A stretch of 64,000 nt of DNA, taken from positions 25,851 to 89,850 of the forward strand of contig DAOQXO010000001.1 in NCBI GenBank assembly GCA_035342635.1, read 5' to 3'. The stretch's first letter is position 1. Each line of letters starts with the position of its first letter. The position numbers and the translations under genes are program-made. This stretch comes from CADEFQ01 sp035342635 (GTDB taxonomy: Bacteria > Pseudomonadota > Gammaproteobacteria > Steroidobacterales > Steroidobacteraceae). Positions 34,168 to 45,542 of this stretch are shown one piece after another. The notes below the pieces were generated by a model. That model was given only the letters and a program-made list of their open reading frames with translations. It was not told the DNA's origin and made no database searches.

Positions 34168-35776
34168 TGATCGCGGTCGCCGTGGCGCCGTCCATGTCGC
34201 TCGCGACGATCTCGATGTACTCCTCGACCAGCACATCGCCCGGCGGCACGCCTGTGAGGCGTGCCAGCGCGCCGTCGAACTCGAGCCACGGCGGCAGCGG
34301 TCCACCGCCCGCGAGCCGCGCCTCGTAGGCGAGCACATCGCCCGGATCGGGATCGAAGAACGTCTCCGCCGGCAGCACGTGGTCGATAGCCCGGCCCGGA
34401 TGCACGAGCAGATCCTCGGGCTCGCGCTGGCGCACCGGCGCGGTGTTCTGCGTCTCGGCGCGCGACAGCGCGCTGTAGTGGCGACCGATCCGCGCGGCGA
34501 CGCCGAGCCAGACCACGCAGAGCGCGGCGTTCAGCATCGCGAAGCTGCGCGTGCCGAAGCCGAACCAGTTGAGACCGGCAAACACCACGCCCGCCTGCAG
34601 GATGTCGCCGAAGCGCCAGAAGAAAGTGTCGATCGTCGTCTTGCCGTCGAACTTCGCCGCTGCGCCCGTCGGCAGATAGAGCGTCTGCTCCGTCGTGTTC
34701 ATCAGCGAATAGTTGGTCGAGTTCTCGAGGATCTTGGCGACGTAGATCATCGTGAACACAGGCACGAACGCGATCGCGCCGTAGACGAACAGCGCGATCG
34801 CCGGCAACACCAGCACTGCGCCGCGCACGCCGATCGCACGGTAGACGCGGGATACGGCGAGCGCCTGCACCAGCACACCGACCAGTGTGACCCACAGCTG
34901 GAAGCGCGCGTACAGCGAACCGATGATGGCTTCGCGCTCGGTGAGCAACGCGTCCGCGCCGGCGAGCATTTCGGCGCGTGCCTTGATCAGCGCCGCGAGC
35001 AGGTAGTCGCCGGTCGAGCCGATGCAGTTGAGCAGCACGACGAAAGTCGCGACGAGCAGCAGGTAGCGGCTGCTGAACACGACCTGGAAGCCGCCGAATA
35101 CCGAGCTCACTGTCTTTGCAGCCCCGGTCACCGGCACGGGCCGGGACGATTCGGGCACGGCGCGCGCCTCCGGGCTGATCACACCGATGCTCGCAACGAG
35201 CAGCAGCGCGCCGAGCAGCAGCAGCGGCAGTGGGCCAAGGCGCACGATCGCAAGATCGGTGATCTGCGCGCCGGCCAGCGCACCGACGGTGGCGCCCAGC
35301 ATGATGGCCGGGAAGAGCCGCTGTCCGCTCTTGGTGTTGAACGAGCTGGCGGCGAGCGCCCAGAACTGCGCGACCACCATCAATCCGTACACACTCACCC
35401 AGATGAAGAACACGATGCCGAACCACTTGCTCGCGCGAAATGGATAGGCGACAGCGAAGGCGAGGATGTTCGCCGCGAAGAAGGCGCTGACCAGTCCAAC
35501 GAGACGGCGGCCGTCGATCCGGCGGCGCACGGCGCTGTAGAGAGGTACCAGCAGCATCAGCACCACGCCATTCGCCGCGACCGCGTAGCTGCGCACCTCG
35601 GCTGCGGCGCCAGCGAGCAGGAATGACTCGCGCAGCGCCTTCAGCACGTAGTACGACGCCATAATCAGGAACGCGTGCGAGCCGAACAGCGCGATGCAGC
35701 GGCCTTCGCCGGCGCGCACGCGGGTGAGCAGGCGCAACGCGCGCTCGAATGGCGTGAGTTCCGCAGGTGCGCTCAA
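34142..35776 (-). CDS. ATP/ADP-translocase-like MFS transporter with C-terminal cadherin-like domain
   Basis: A 544-residue protein. Residues about 25-430 form a 12-segment carrier resembling Npt1/Npt2 nucleotide exchangers: SYYVLKALRESFLL near the start, FWALAASSFNTKSGQRLFP and SSRYLLLVATFVVLLN in the middle, and ENSTNYSLMNTTEQTLYLPT. These motifs are shared with the NTP/NDP transporters of Chlamydia and Rickettsia and with their homologs in free-living bacteria. Residues about 467-544 are soluble and look like a cadherin-like/CADG Ig-type domain (DPDPGDVLAYEARL, PLPPWLEFD, LTGVPPGD, VASDMDG). Substrate and direction of transport are unknown. It stands alone after trkH with a 68-nt gap. Confidence 0.75.
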   Translation of the reverse strand: MSAPAELTPFERALRLLTRVRAGEGRCIALFGSHAFLIMASYYVLKALRESFLLAGAAAEVRSYAVAANGVVLMLLVPLYSAVRRRIDGRRLVGLVSAFFAANILAFAVAYPFRASKWFGIVFFIWVSVYGLMVVAQFWALAASSFNTKSGQRLFPAIMLGATVGALAGAQITDLAIVRLGPLPLLLLGALLLVASIGVISPEARAVPESSRPVPVTGAAKTVSSVFGGFQVVFSSRYLLLVATFVVLLNCIGSTGDYLLAALIKARAEMLAGADALLTEREAIIGSLYARFQLWVTLVGVLVQALAVSRVYRAIGVRGAVLVLPAIALFVYGAIAFVPVFTMIYVAKILENSTNYSLMNTTEQTLYLPTGAAAKFDGKTTIDTFFWRFGDILQAGVVFAGLNWFGFGTRSFAMLNAALCVVWLGVAARIGRHYSALSRAETQNTAPVRQREPEDLLVHPGRAIDHVLPAETFFDPDPGDVLAYEARLAGGGPLPPWLEFDGALARLTGVPPGDVLVEEYIEIVASDMDGATATAIIRMRRVTG

Positions 35777-35844
35777 TGGACCCCCGTCGATCGACGATTC
35801 CCGGCGCGAACCGCCGACAGCTTACAGCCAGCGCACCGGCCTGC

Positions 35845-37293
35845 TCAATTGCGCCAGAACGCCGGCGTGAACAGCACCAGCACGCTGAAGATCTCGAGCC
35901 GGCCGAGCAGCATCGCGAGCGAGAACATCCAGGTCTGGAAGTCGGTGAACGACTGATACTGGGTCGTGGGACCGGCCTGGCCGAGGCCGGGGCCGAGATT
36001 GTTGATCGAAGCCACGACCCCGGTGAAGGCCGAGACGAGGTCGAGCCCCGAGAGCAGCAGCGCGAAGGTGAGTGCCACTACGGTCGCAAAATACAGGGAA
36101 ATGAACGCCAGCACCGAGAACACCACGCGATCGGGAATCACGATGCCACCGATGCGGATCGGCACGATGGCGCGCGGGTGCAGCAGCATCTTCATTTCGC
36201 GGAACGCATGGCGTTGCAGCAGCAGGGTGCGGAACATCTTGATACCGCCGCCGGTCGAGCCCGTGCTGCACACGATGCACGAGAGGAACAGCAACCATAC
36301 CGGCGCGAACACCGGCCAGGCCTCGTAGTTGTCGGTGACGAAGCCGGTCGTCGTCGCGATCGACACCACGGTGAACGCGGCGTGCCGCAGCGAGGCGCCG
36401 AAACCGGCGTAGGTTTGCGAGGCCCACAGCAGTGCCGTGATCGCGGCCACGCTGACACCGAGCACCAGCATGATGGCCTTGGCCTCCGCGTCGCGTGCGT
36501 AAGGCTTGAGTGAACGCCGCTGCACCACCATGAAGTGCCGCGAGAAGTTCACGCAGGCGAACAGCATCAGCGCGATCAGCACGATCTCTACCGCCGCCGA
36601 ATCGAAATGCCCGATGCCGCTGTCGTAGGTCGAAAAGCCGCCCAGCGCCATCGCCGAGAACGCGTGGCAGATCGCATCGAGCCAGTTCATCCCGGCGAGT
36701 CGCAACGCCAGCACGCCGACCAGCGTGACGGTGGCATAGACCAGCCACAGCGCCTTGGCGGTCTGGGTGATGCGCGGGGTCAGCTTCTCGTCCTTGACCG
36801 GGCCCGGGCTCTCGGCCTTGTAGACCTGCATGCCGCCGACACCGAGCAGCGGCAGGACGGCGACGGCCAGCACGATGATGCCGAGGCCGCCGTACCAGTG
36901 CAGCGCGTGCCGCCACAGGTTGATCGACGGCGGCAGCGATTCGATATGGGTGAGCACGGTCGCACCCGTGGTGGTGAGCCCCGACATCGTCTCGAAGAAG
37001 GCGTCGGTGACCGACAGGTCGGGCAACGCCATCAGCAGCGGCACCGTGGCGGCCGCCGACATCATCACCCAGGCGAGGGTCACGAGAAGGAAGCCGTCGC
37101 GCGCCTTCAATTCGCGCTTGTGACGGCGGAACGCCAGCGCGAGGCCGAGGCCGACCAGCACGATGACCGTGGCGCCGACGACAAAGTGGACCAGCATGCC
37201 GTCGCCGGTCAGCAGCGAGCAGGCGATCGGCAGCAGGAAGGTGCTCGCGAACAGCGCGAGCATCAGGCCGAGTACGTACAGGACGCCGAACAC
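35845..37293 (-). CDS. trkH: Potassium uptake protein TrkH
   Basis: A 482-residue K+ translocating subunit of the Trk system, with eight to ten membrane segments and four selectivity-filter-like P-loops: FETMSGLTTTGATVL, the CHAFSAMALGGFST loop, TTGFVTDNYEAW and SCIVCSTGSTGGGIKM. K+ flows through this inner-membrane channel under the control of the NAD-binding TrkA protein. TrkA is encoded directly upstream, and its stop lies 6 nt before this ATG. Confidence 0.92.
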   Translation of the reverse strand: MFGVLYVLGLMLALFASTFLLPIACSLLTGDGMLVHFVVGATVIVLVGLGLALAFRRHKRELKARDGFLLVTLAWVMMSAAATVPLLMALPDLSVTDAFFETMSGLTTTGATVLTHIESLPPSINLWRHALHWYGGLGIIVLAVAVLPLLGVGGMQVYKAESPGPVKDEKLTPRITQTAKALWLVYATVTLVGVLALRLAGMNWLDAICHAFSAMALGGFSTYDSGIGHFDSAAVEIVLIALMLFACVNFSRHFMVVQRRSLKPYARDAEAKAIMLVLGVSVAAITALLWASQTYAGFGASLRHAAFTVVSIATTTGFVTDNYEAWPVFAPVWLLFLSCIVCSTGSTGGGIKMFRTLLLQRHAFREMKMLLHPRAIVPIRIGGIVIPDRVVFSVLAFISLYFATVVALTFALLLSGLDLVSAFTGVVASINNLGPGLGQAGPTTQYQSFTDFQTWMFSLAMLLGRLEIFSVLVLFTPAFWRN

Positions 37294-37299
37294 GCGGCG

Positions 37300-38673
37300 T
37301 TACGGGCTGGTGCCGGACACGAACAGTTTCTCCACCTGGTCGACGTGGCGACGGTCGCCGAGAAAGATGATCACGTGGTCGTTTTCCTGCACCACCGTAT
37401 CGTCCTTCGCCATGATGACGTCGTTGCCGCGCGTGATCGCCCCTATGGTGGCGCTGTCCGGCAGCGGGATGTCGCCAACCGCGACACCGACGATGCGGGA
37501 GCTGCCCGCCCTGCCGTGCGCGATGGCCTCCATCACCTCGGCGCTGCCATGGCGCAGCGAATGCACGCGCACCACGTCGCCGCGCCGCACATGGGCGAGC
37601 AGCGAGCCGATCGTCACCGTCTGCGGCGAGATCGCGACGTCGATGCTGCCGCTCTCCATCAGCTCGGCGTAGGAGGGCTTGTTGATCAGCGCCATGACCT
37701 TCCTTGCGCCGAGGCGCTTGGCCAGCATCGCCGAGAGGATGTTGGCTTCCTCGGAGTTGGTGACCGCGGCGAACACGTGCGAGTTGTCGATGTTCTCCTC
37801 GATCAGCAGTTCCTCGTCCGCGGCGTCGCCGTTCAGGACGATGGCGCTCTCGAGCCGTTCGGCGACGTACCTCGCGCGATCGGCATTGCGTTCGATCACC
37901 TTGACGTGGTGGCTGTCTTCGAGCGCGTGCGCGAGGCGCAAGCCGATGCTGCCGCCGCCGGCGATCACGATGCGGCGGGCGGCCTCGCCCGCGACGCGCA
38001 GTTCATCCATGACGCGGCGCATATGCTCGCGCGTGGCGAACAGGAACACTTCGTCGTCGGCCTCGATCACCGTTTCGGGCCCGGGCTCGATACGGCGCCC
38101 GTCGCGATACACGGCGACGATATGCGAGTCGAAGTCCGGCAGGTGCTCGCGCAGCATGCGGATCGGCTGGCCGACGAGTGGCGCGCCGGTCTCGGCACGC
38201 ACGCCGACGAGCCGGACCCGACCCGCCGCGAAGGTCAGCACCTGCAGTGCACCCGGGTAGCGGATCAGGCGCTCGATGTACTCGGTGACCAGCTGCTCGG
38301 GGCTGATCCAGACGTCGACCCGCAGGGCCTCGGCGCTGAACAGCGCGGGCGTGCTGGCGTACTCGGACGAGCGGATACGGGCGATCTTGGTCGGCGTGCG
38401 ATACAGCGTGTAGGCAATCTCGCACGCGAGCATGTTGATCTCGTCGCTGTTCGTGAGCGCGATCAGCACTTCGGCCCTGGCGGCGCCCGCAGCCTCGAGT
38501 ACCGACGGGAACGAGCCGCTGCCCGCGACCGTGCGGATGTCGAGGCGGCCCTGCAGGTCGCGCAGCACCTGTTCGTTCGTGTCGACGACCGTGACGTCGT
38601 TCGCCTCCTCGCGCGACAGGTGGTATGCGGCCGTACGACCGACCTGGCCCGCGCCGAGAATCACGATTTTCAT
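37300..38673 (-). CDS. trkA: Trk potassium transport regulatory protein TrkA
   Basis: A 457-residue cytoplasmic protein with two RCK units: N-terminal KIVILGAGQVGRTAAYHL (NAD(H) site) and a second IVIAGGGSIGLRLAHAL near residue 230, each followed by a TrkA-C domain (TGAPLVGQPIRML and SATIGAITRGNDVIM). It binds NAD(H)/ATP and gates TrkH. Gap 4 nt after uvrD and 6 nt before trkH, so the three genes are probably co-transcribed. Confidence 0.93.
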   Translation of the reverse strand: MKIVILGAGQVGRTAAYHLSREEANDVTVVDTNEQVLRDLQGRLDIRTVAGSGSFPSVLEAAGAARAEVLIALTNSDEINMLACEIAYTLYRTPTKIARIRSSEYASTPALFSAEALRVDVWISPEQLVTEYIERLIRYPGALQVLTFAAGRVRLVGVRAETGAPLVGQPIRMLREHLPDFDSHIVAVYRDGRRIEPGPETVIEADDEVFLFATREHMRRVMDELRVAGEAARRIVIAGGGSIGLRLAHALEDSHHVKVIERNADRARYVAERLESAIVLNGDAADEELLIEENIDNSHVFAAVTNSEEANILSAMLAKRLGARKVMALINKPSYAELMESGSIDVAISPQTVTIGSLLAHVRRGDVVRVHSLRHGSAEVMEAIAHGRAGSSRIVGVAVGDIPLPDSATIGAITRGNDVIMAKDDTVVQENDHVIIFLGDRRHVDQVEKLFVSGTSP

Positions 38674-38677
38674 GTTG

Positions 38678-40894
<2,217 letters not shown>

Positions 40895-40904
40895 AGAGCC
40901 GCCT

Positions 40905-40910
40905 ATTATG
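40905..40910 (-). promoter_or_regulatory. Putative -10 box of uvrD, near-leaderless
   Basis: On the minus strand CATAAT ends 10 nt before the uvrD ATG. A normal start site 6-8 nt further on would give a leader of only a few bases. No purine-rich ribosome site precedes the ATG, which agrees with a leaderless or nearly leaderless mRNA. Confidence 0.4.
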
Positions 40911-41964
40911 CCGGGGGCTCCGACCTTTCATCCATGTAGTCGAGCAGTGCGGCGGCGAGGGTCAGCACGAGGGGGCCGACGATCAGGCCGATCGCGCCGA
41001 ATGCGGCTGCTCCGCCGAGCACGCCGATGAACACCGTGAGCGTGGAGATCCTCGCCCGGCTCGACACCAGCAGCGGGCGTACCAAGTTGTCGGCCGAGGA
41101 CACGCCGAGGCCCCATATCAGCAGGAAGATCGCCATGCCCCAGCGGCCCTGCATCGCGAGATAGAGCACGCCGGGGATCCAGACGATCGCGGCGCCGCCG
41201 AAAGGCAGCAGGGCGAACAGGGCCGCGAGCACGCCGAACACCACGAAGGAGGACAGGCCCGCGATCGCGAAGCCGACGCCTACCGCGGCGCCCTGCAGCA
41301 ACGCCGTGATGCCGCTGCCGAATACGACCGCGCGGGTGACCTGGGCGAGGTGATCGACCAGGCCGTCGCGCCGCTCGGGCTGCATCGGGATGAGCCGCAC
41401 GCCGCGCCTGATCCAGGCGGCACCGTCGCACAGGAAGAAATAGAGCAGCACGATCGCGATCGCGAAAGCGAGCACGGTGCCGAGCGCACCGACGACCACG
41501 TTGCCGCCGATTGTCGCGCCCCACTTGAGGAACGACTCGCCGCTCGAGAGCAGCCAGTCGCGCAGCTCCTGGGCGCCGAAACCGGTGTGCTCATCGACCC
41601 ACAGCAGGACCGGTCCGACGACCGGATATTGCTCGAACTGGGTCAGGCCGCCCACGCCGAGGCCCTGCACGAAGCCCCGGGCACGGCCGGCCAGCTCCGC
41701 AGCCTGCGCCGCGAACACCCCGCCGATCACGGCGAGCGGTATCAGGATGGCGACGGGTGTCAGGACCGTGATCAGCGCGGCCGACATGGTCGCGCGCCCC
41801 TTGAAACACCTGGTCCAGCGCTCGTGCAGCGGGTAGAGCATGAAGGCGAGGAACGCCGCCCAGACCATCGGGCCGAGGAAAGGCTCGAGAACCCGGAACA
41901 GCAGATAACCGACGAGCAGCAGGGCGGCGACTGCGAACCCGCGCCGGTAGAACGGGGAGTCCAT
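40906..41964 (-). CDS. AI-2E (PerM) family transporter
   Basis: A 352-residue membrane protein with about eight membrane segments in the PerM/TqsA/YdiK pattern: N-terminal FLGPMVWAAFLAFMLYPLHE, a middle amphipathic region (about residues 100-150) and late GGAAIVWIPGVLYL and PLLVSSRARISTLTVFIGVLGG. Members export small molecules or act as Na+/H+ antiporters; the substrate here is unknown. Its stop lies 11 nt before the uvrD ATG on the same strand, so the uvrD -10 region lies at its very end. Confidence 0.85.
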   Translation of the reverse strand: MDSPFYRRGFAVAALLLVGYLLFRVLEPFLGPMVWAAFLAFMLYPLHERWTRCFKGRATMSAALITVLTPVAILIPLAVIGGVFAAQAAELAGRARGFVQGLGVGGLTQFEQYPVVGPVLLWVDEHTGFGAQELRDWLLSSGESFLKWGATIGGNVVVGALGTVLAFAIAIVLLYFFLCDGAAWIRRGVRLIPMQPERRDGLVDHLAQVTRAVVFGSGITALLQGAAVGVGFAIAGLSSFVVFGVLAALFALLPFGGAAIVWIPGVLYLAMQGRWGMAIFLLIWGLGVSSADNLVRPLLVSSRARISTLTVFIGVLGGAAAFGAIGLIVGPLVLTLAAALLDYMDERSEPPA

Positions 41965-41970
41965 CGGCGC

Positions 41971-41976
41971 ATTATG
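41971..41976 (-). promoter_or_regulatory. Back-to-back -10 boxes between the AI-2E and GST genes
   Basis: The palindrome GCATTATGC reads CATAAT on the minus strand, 6 nt before the transporter ATG, which implies a leaderless transcript. On the plus strand TATGCT (41973-41978) could serve the GST gene, which has an AGGAGG site. The two directions share the same few bases. Confidence 0.4.
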
Positions 41977-41998
41977 CTATCGGCAGGAGGCCTTGGCG

Positions 41999-42619
41999 AT
42001 GAAGCTCTACGACTATCTCGACTCGGGCAACGGCTACAAGGTGCGGCTGGTGCTGGCGCAGCTCGGCCAGTCCTGCGACTGGGTCGAATGCGACATCCTC
42101 CAGGGCGCCACCCGTACGCCGGAGTTCCTGGCCCGCAACCCGAATGGGCGCATACCGCTGCTCGAACTCGACGACGGCAGCTTCCTCGCTGAATCGAACG
42201 CGATCATCTGGTATCTCGCCGAAGGCTCGCCGCTCGTTCCCGACGATCGCCTGCTGCGCGCGCAGGTGCTGCAGTGGATGTTTTTCGAGCAGTACAGCCA
42301 CGAGCCGTACGTGGCCACGCCGCGCTTCATCGTCAGGCACCTGCCGGCAGATTCGCCGCGCCGGGCGGAATTGCCCGAGCGCCTGGAGCGCGGCCGCGCC
42401 GCACTCGCCGTGATGGACCGCCACCTCGGTGGCCAGCGCTTCTTCGTCGGCCATCGCTACACGATCGCCGACGTCGCGCTGTACGCCTACACGCACGTAG
42501 CCCACGAGGGCGGCCACGACCTCGCCCCGTTCGCGCACGTGCGCGCGTGGCTCGATCGGGTGCAGTCGCAGCCCGGGCACATACTGCTTGCAGCGCGGCC
42601 GGCGCCACGCCGCGCCTGA
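41999..42619 (+). CDS. Glutathione S-transferase family protein
   Basis: A 206-residue GST: an N-terminal thioredoxin-like domain (MKLYDYLDSGNGYKVRLVL, NPNGRIPLLELDDG, LAESNAIIWYLAE, the last with the glutathione-binding Glu-Ser) and a helical C-terminal domain with IADVALYAYTHVAHEGG. The role may be glutathione conjugation or peroxide detoxification. The ATG at 41999 lies 8 nt after AGGAGG; a TTG two codons earlier is less likely. A glyoxalase II-like gene, also glutathione-dependent, converges 6 nt downstream. Confidence 0.88.
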   Translation: MKLYDYLDSGNGYKVRLVLAQLGQSCDWVECDILQGATRTPEFLARNPNGRIPLLELDDGSFLAESNAIIWYLAEGSPLVPDDRLLRAQVLQWMFFEQYSHEPYVATPRFIVRHLPADSPRRAELPERLERGRAALAVMDRHLGGQRFFVGHRYTIADVALYAYTHVAHEGGHDLAPFAHVRAWLDRVQSQPGHILLAARPAPRRA

Positions 42620-42625
42620 GCGCAG

Positions 42626-43417
42626 TTACCAGCGGTTGCGCAACTCGCGCAGCTTGAGGAAGACGTCCCGCGGGCTCGGCTGGTCCGGCAGATCGGGGCA
42701 GGCTTCGCGCAGCCGGGCGACGATCTGCGGGTTCTGCAGCCGGAAGAACGTGTTGATCCGCTTCTCCTCGCCGAGCGTGGTGATCGGCGCAGCCGCCGGG
42801 TCCTGGACCTGCGCGTCGCGATGCATCGTCGCGGCGATCTCGTTACCCGGCTCGCGATCCAGCGTGAATGCCAGGTTGCGCTCGAGATATTCATGGCCCG
42901 GGTATATACGCGTGGCGTCGGGCAGACGGGCGAGCTGCTGCGCGAATGTCTCGTAGAGCAGCTCGGGGTGTCCGCCGTGGTGGCAGTTGCCGGCGCCGGC
43001 ATTGAAGAGCGTGTCGCCGCAGAACAGCACCGGCGTCTCGCCACGCCCGTAGAGGCACAGGTGCGCGAGCGTGTGGCCTGGCGTATCGAGGCACTCGAGC
43101 TCCACGGTGCGCCCGACGCGCACCACGTCGCCGCGCGTGAGTCCGACGTCGACATGGCCGATGCGAGCGGCCGCCCCGGCATGCGCCAGGACGCGCGCGC
43201 CGGTGGCCTCGCGCAGCGGCTCGTTGCCACCCGTATGGTCGCGGTGTTCGTGCGTGTTCAGGATCTGCGTGATCTCGTAACCGCGCGCGCGGGCCGCCGC
43301 GACGCACTTGCGCCAGTCGAGCGGGTCGATCGCGAGCGCCTCGCCGGTTTCGGCGCAGGCGACGAGGTAATGGAAGTTGCGGTAGTCGTTCGCGGTCCAG
43401 ATCCGTTCGATCAGCAT
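42626..43417 (-). CDS. gloB: Hydroxyacylglutathione hydrolase (glyoxalase II)
   Basis: A 263-residue metallo-beta-lactamase-fold enzyme that hydrolyses S-D-lactoylglutathione. The binuclear metal motif THEHRDHTGG is near residues 54-63, with the further ligands DTPGHTLAHLCLY, CGDTLF and PGHEYLERN. The C-terminal glutathione-binding helices end in FLKLRELRNRW, and EEKRINTFFR matches the usual E-x-x-x-N-P-F-L-R. Two longer in-frame starts upstream are possible but lie in the histidine kinase gene end. It is read downstream of that kinase gene with a 4-nt gap. Confidence 0.9.
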   Translation of the reverse strand: MLIERIWTANDYRNFHYLVACAETGEALAIDPLDWRKCVAAARARGYEITQILNTHEHRDHTGGNEPLREATGARVLAHAGAAARIGHVDVGLTRGDVVRVGRTVELECLDTPGHTLAHLCLYGRGETPVLFCGDTLFNAGAGNCHHGGHPELLYETFAQQLARLPDATRIYPGHEYLERNLAFTLDREPGNEIAATMHRDAQVQDPAAAPITTLGEEKRINTFFRLQNPQIVARLREACPDLPDQPSPRDVFLKLRELRNRW

Positions 43418-43421
43418 GTCC

Positions 43422-45503
43422 CTACCCGCCCATGCCCGTGCGCCCGATGACGCGATGATCGTGGTCGTCGGGCTCCAGCGGGGCGGTGATGCGCACGCGC
43501 GTGCCGCGGCCCGGGCTGGAGTCGATCTCGAGCGTGCCACCGATGATGGCCAGGCGCTCGCGGATGCTGTAGAGACCGAAGCCCCCCTGCTCTGTAGGCA
43601 GGAAGGTCAGGTCCGAGACGTTGAATCCGACACCGGAATCGGAAATTCCGAGTTCGAACTGGCCGTCGGCTACCCGGGTGCGGATCGCAACGACCGTCGC
43701 CTGCGCGTGCCGCGCCACATTCTGCAGCAACTGGCGCGCGGCCTGGTAGATGAGCACGGCGGTCGACTCGGCGAGGGGCTTTTGCGCGCCATCGTCCTCG
43801 AACTCGACCTGCACGCGCTGGCGCTTGGCGAACTCCTCGGCGAGCCAGCGCAGGCCGGAGACGATGTCCTGGTCGGAGAGCCCGGGCGGCATCAGGTCCG
43901 AGAGCAGCGCGCGCACCTGGGCGGTGGATTCGCTGATCGTCAGTTCGAGCGCCGAGAGGTCCGGCAGCGGCCGACCCTGTTCGACAGTGGCGCGGATCGC
44001 CGCGACGTGCATCTGCAGGCCGATCAGGCTCTGCGCAAGGCCATCGTGGAGGTCGGCGGCGATCTTGCGCCGCGCGCGCTCCTCGGTGAGCGTCAGTTCG
44101 GTGGCGAGCGCGCGCAACTTGCGCTGCTGCTGCTCGAGGCGCCGCTGCGCGGCGCGATAGTGCGTGATGTCGCGCGCCACTCCCCACAGGCGCCGCAAGG
44201 CGCCGTGGTCGATTTCGGTCGTGAGCGACACGAGCAGTGTGCGGTCGAGTCCATAAGGGCCCGGCAGCACGCATTCGAGGTTCTCGACACGTCCGCCCGC
44301 GATGATCGCGTCGGGCACCGTTGCGAGGCAGTGCTTGAGCCACGGCGGATGGCGCGTGATGCGATCCGTCACCTCGCCCGTGCCTTCCGCCTTGCGATAG
44401 GCGTCGTTGGCTTCGGCGATCCAGGCATACTTGTCGAGCCACTGGCGCTGCTCCTTCGCGGACAGCAGCAGCGGCATCGGTTGCGACAGCTCGAGCCGGA
44501 AGATCGCCTCCGAACTCTGGCTGACGAAGGCGCGATAGCGCTCGTCGCTCGCGCGCACGAGCTGCAGGGCATCGCGCTTCTCGGCGATCGACGCCTGCAC
44601 CACCAGCAGGGGCACGACGACCAGCGCGAGGAATGCCTGCAGGTTCAGTGTTGCACCGAACGGCTCGCCTGGCGTCACGGCGAACGGTCCCCTTCCGGCG
44701 AGCGTGCACGTGGCCGATACGAGCGCGACCAGGAAGAGCGCCAGCGTGATGCGCCGCGCCCCGCAGTTCGCCGAGATCCAGAGCAGCGCGGCATAGACGA
44801 CATACGGCGAATCCAGCGCGAATGTCTCGAACCTGTGCTCCATGCCGAACACGAACCACAGCAGCAGCGCCAGCACCGTGAACTGCAGCAGCACGTACCA
44901 GGCCCGCGGCGGCGGCTGGGCCGGCGCGGCGCGCACGCCCGACTCCGCCCAGGACACCGCCAGCGGCACGATGATCACCGCGCCGACGTAGCCGCTGAAC
45001 CACCAGGTCTGCTGGTTGCTCCAGTACGCCGCTGTGCCGGCCGCAGTGGCTACGGCGGCGCCGATCACGCCGCCGACGAAGGTGGCGACGAGGAGTATGA
45101 AGGTCAGGCGCGCGGTCGGGCCGGTGCGGGAAAAATCCACCCGCGGGCCGATATGGCGCCCGATGAGCCAGGCCGCGAATACCGCCTGGCCGATGTTCAC
45201 CAGGCCGACCAGGGTACCGGCGAGCGGATTGAATACCGAATGGACGAGCGCAAACGCGCAGACCTCGGCGAGCAGACCCGAGGCGAACAGCCATGGCCAG
45301 TAACGCCGCGGAAAGAGCATCAGGGCGGCGATGTAGGTACCGGCTCCGGGCCAGATCACCGCGGCGCTGTGGGCGCCGATCATCAAATGGCTGCCTAGCC
45401 AGGCGGCGGCGAGGTGTACAGGGAAAAATCCTGCCGCGACCGCGAGCGGCGGCCACTTCGCCAGGAACTGTCGCGGCTCGTCATGCACCGGTCGGCCTCG
45501 CAC
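43422..45503 (-). CDS. MASE1-domain sensor histidine kinase (NarL/HisKA_3 type)
   Basis: A 693-residue inner-membrane kinase. Residues about 15-300 are the MASE1 membrane sensor (HSAAVIWPGAGTYIAALM, FVGGVIGAAVATAAGT), followed by a PAS-like segment (about 315-450) and the dimerisation/phosphoacceptor region RRKIAADLHDGLAQS with the histidine near 485. A HATPase domain closes it (LGISDSGVGFN, GGFGLYSIRERL, GRGTRVRI). HisKA_3 kinases pair with LuxR/NarL-type regulators, but none is encoded next to it. The start is GTG; the gene follows ctaB by 39 nt in the place where many relatives carry a SCO gene. Confidence 0.85.
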   Translation of the reverse strand: MRGRPVHDEPRQFLAKWPPLAVAAGFFPVHLAAAWLGSHLMIGAHSAAVIWPGAGTYIAALMLFPRRYWPWLFASGLLAEVCAFALVHSVFNPLAGTLVGLVNIGQAVFAAWLIGRHIGPRVDFSRTGPTARLTFILLVATFVGGVIGAAVATAAGTAAYWSNQQTWWFSGYVGAVIIVPLAVSWAESGVRAAPAQPPPRAWYVLLQFTVLALLLWFVFGMEHRFETFALDSPYVVYAALLWISANCGARRITLALFLVALVSATCTLAGRGPFAVTPGEPFGATLNLQAFLALVVVPLLVVQASIAEKRDALQLVRASDERYRAFVSQSSEAIFRLELSQPMPLLLSAKEQRQWLDKYAWIAEANDAYRKAEGTGEVTDRITRHPPWLKHCLATVPDAIIAGGRVENLECVLPGPYGLDRTLLVSLTTEIDHGALRRLWGVARDITHYRAAQRRLEQQQRKLRALATELTLTEERARRKIAADLHDGLAQSLIGLQMHVAAIRATVEQGRPLPDLSALELTISESTAQVRALLSDLMPPGLSDQDIVSGLRWLAEEFAKRQRVQVEFEDDGAQKPLAESTAVLIYQAARQLLQNVARHAQATVVAIRTRVADGQFELGISDSGVGFNVSDLTFLPTEQGGFGLYSIRERLAIIGGTLEIDSSPGRGTRVRITAPLEPDDHDHRVIGRTGMGG

Positions 45504-45542
45504 GCCTCGTGCCGGTCACCTTGCCGGTGTGGCCGATCCGCG

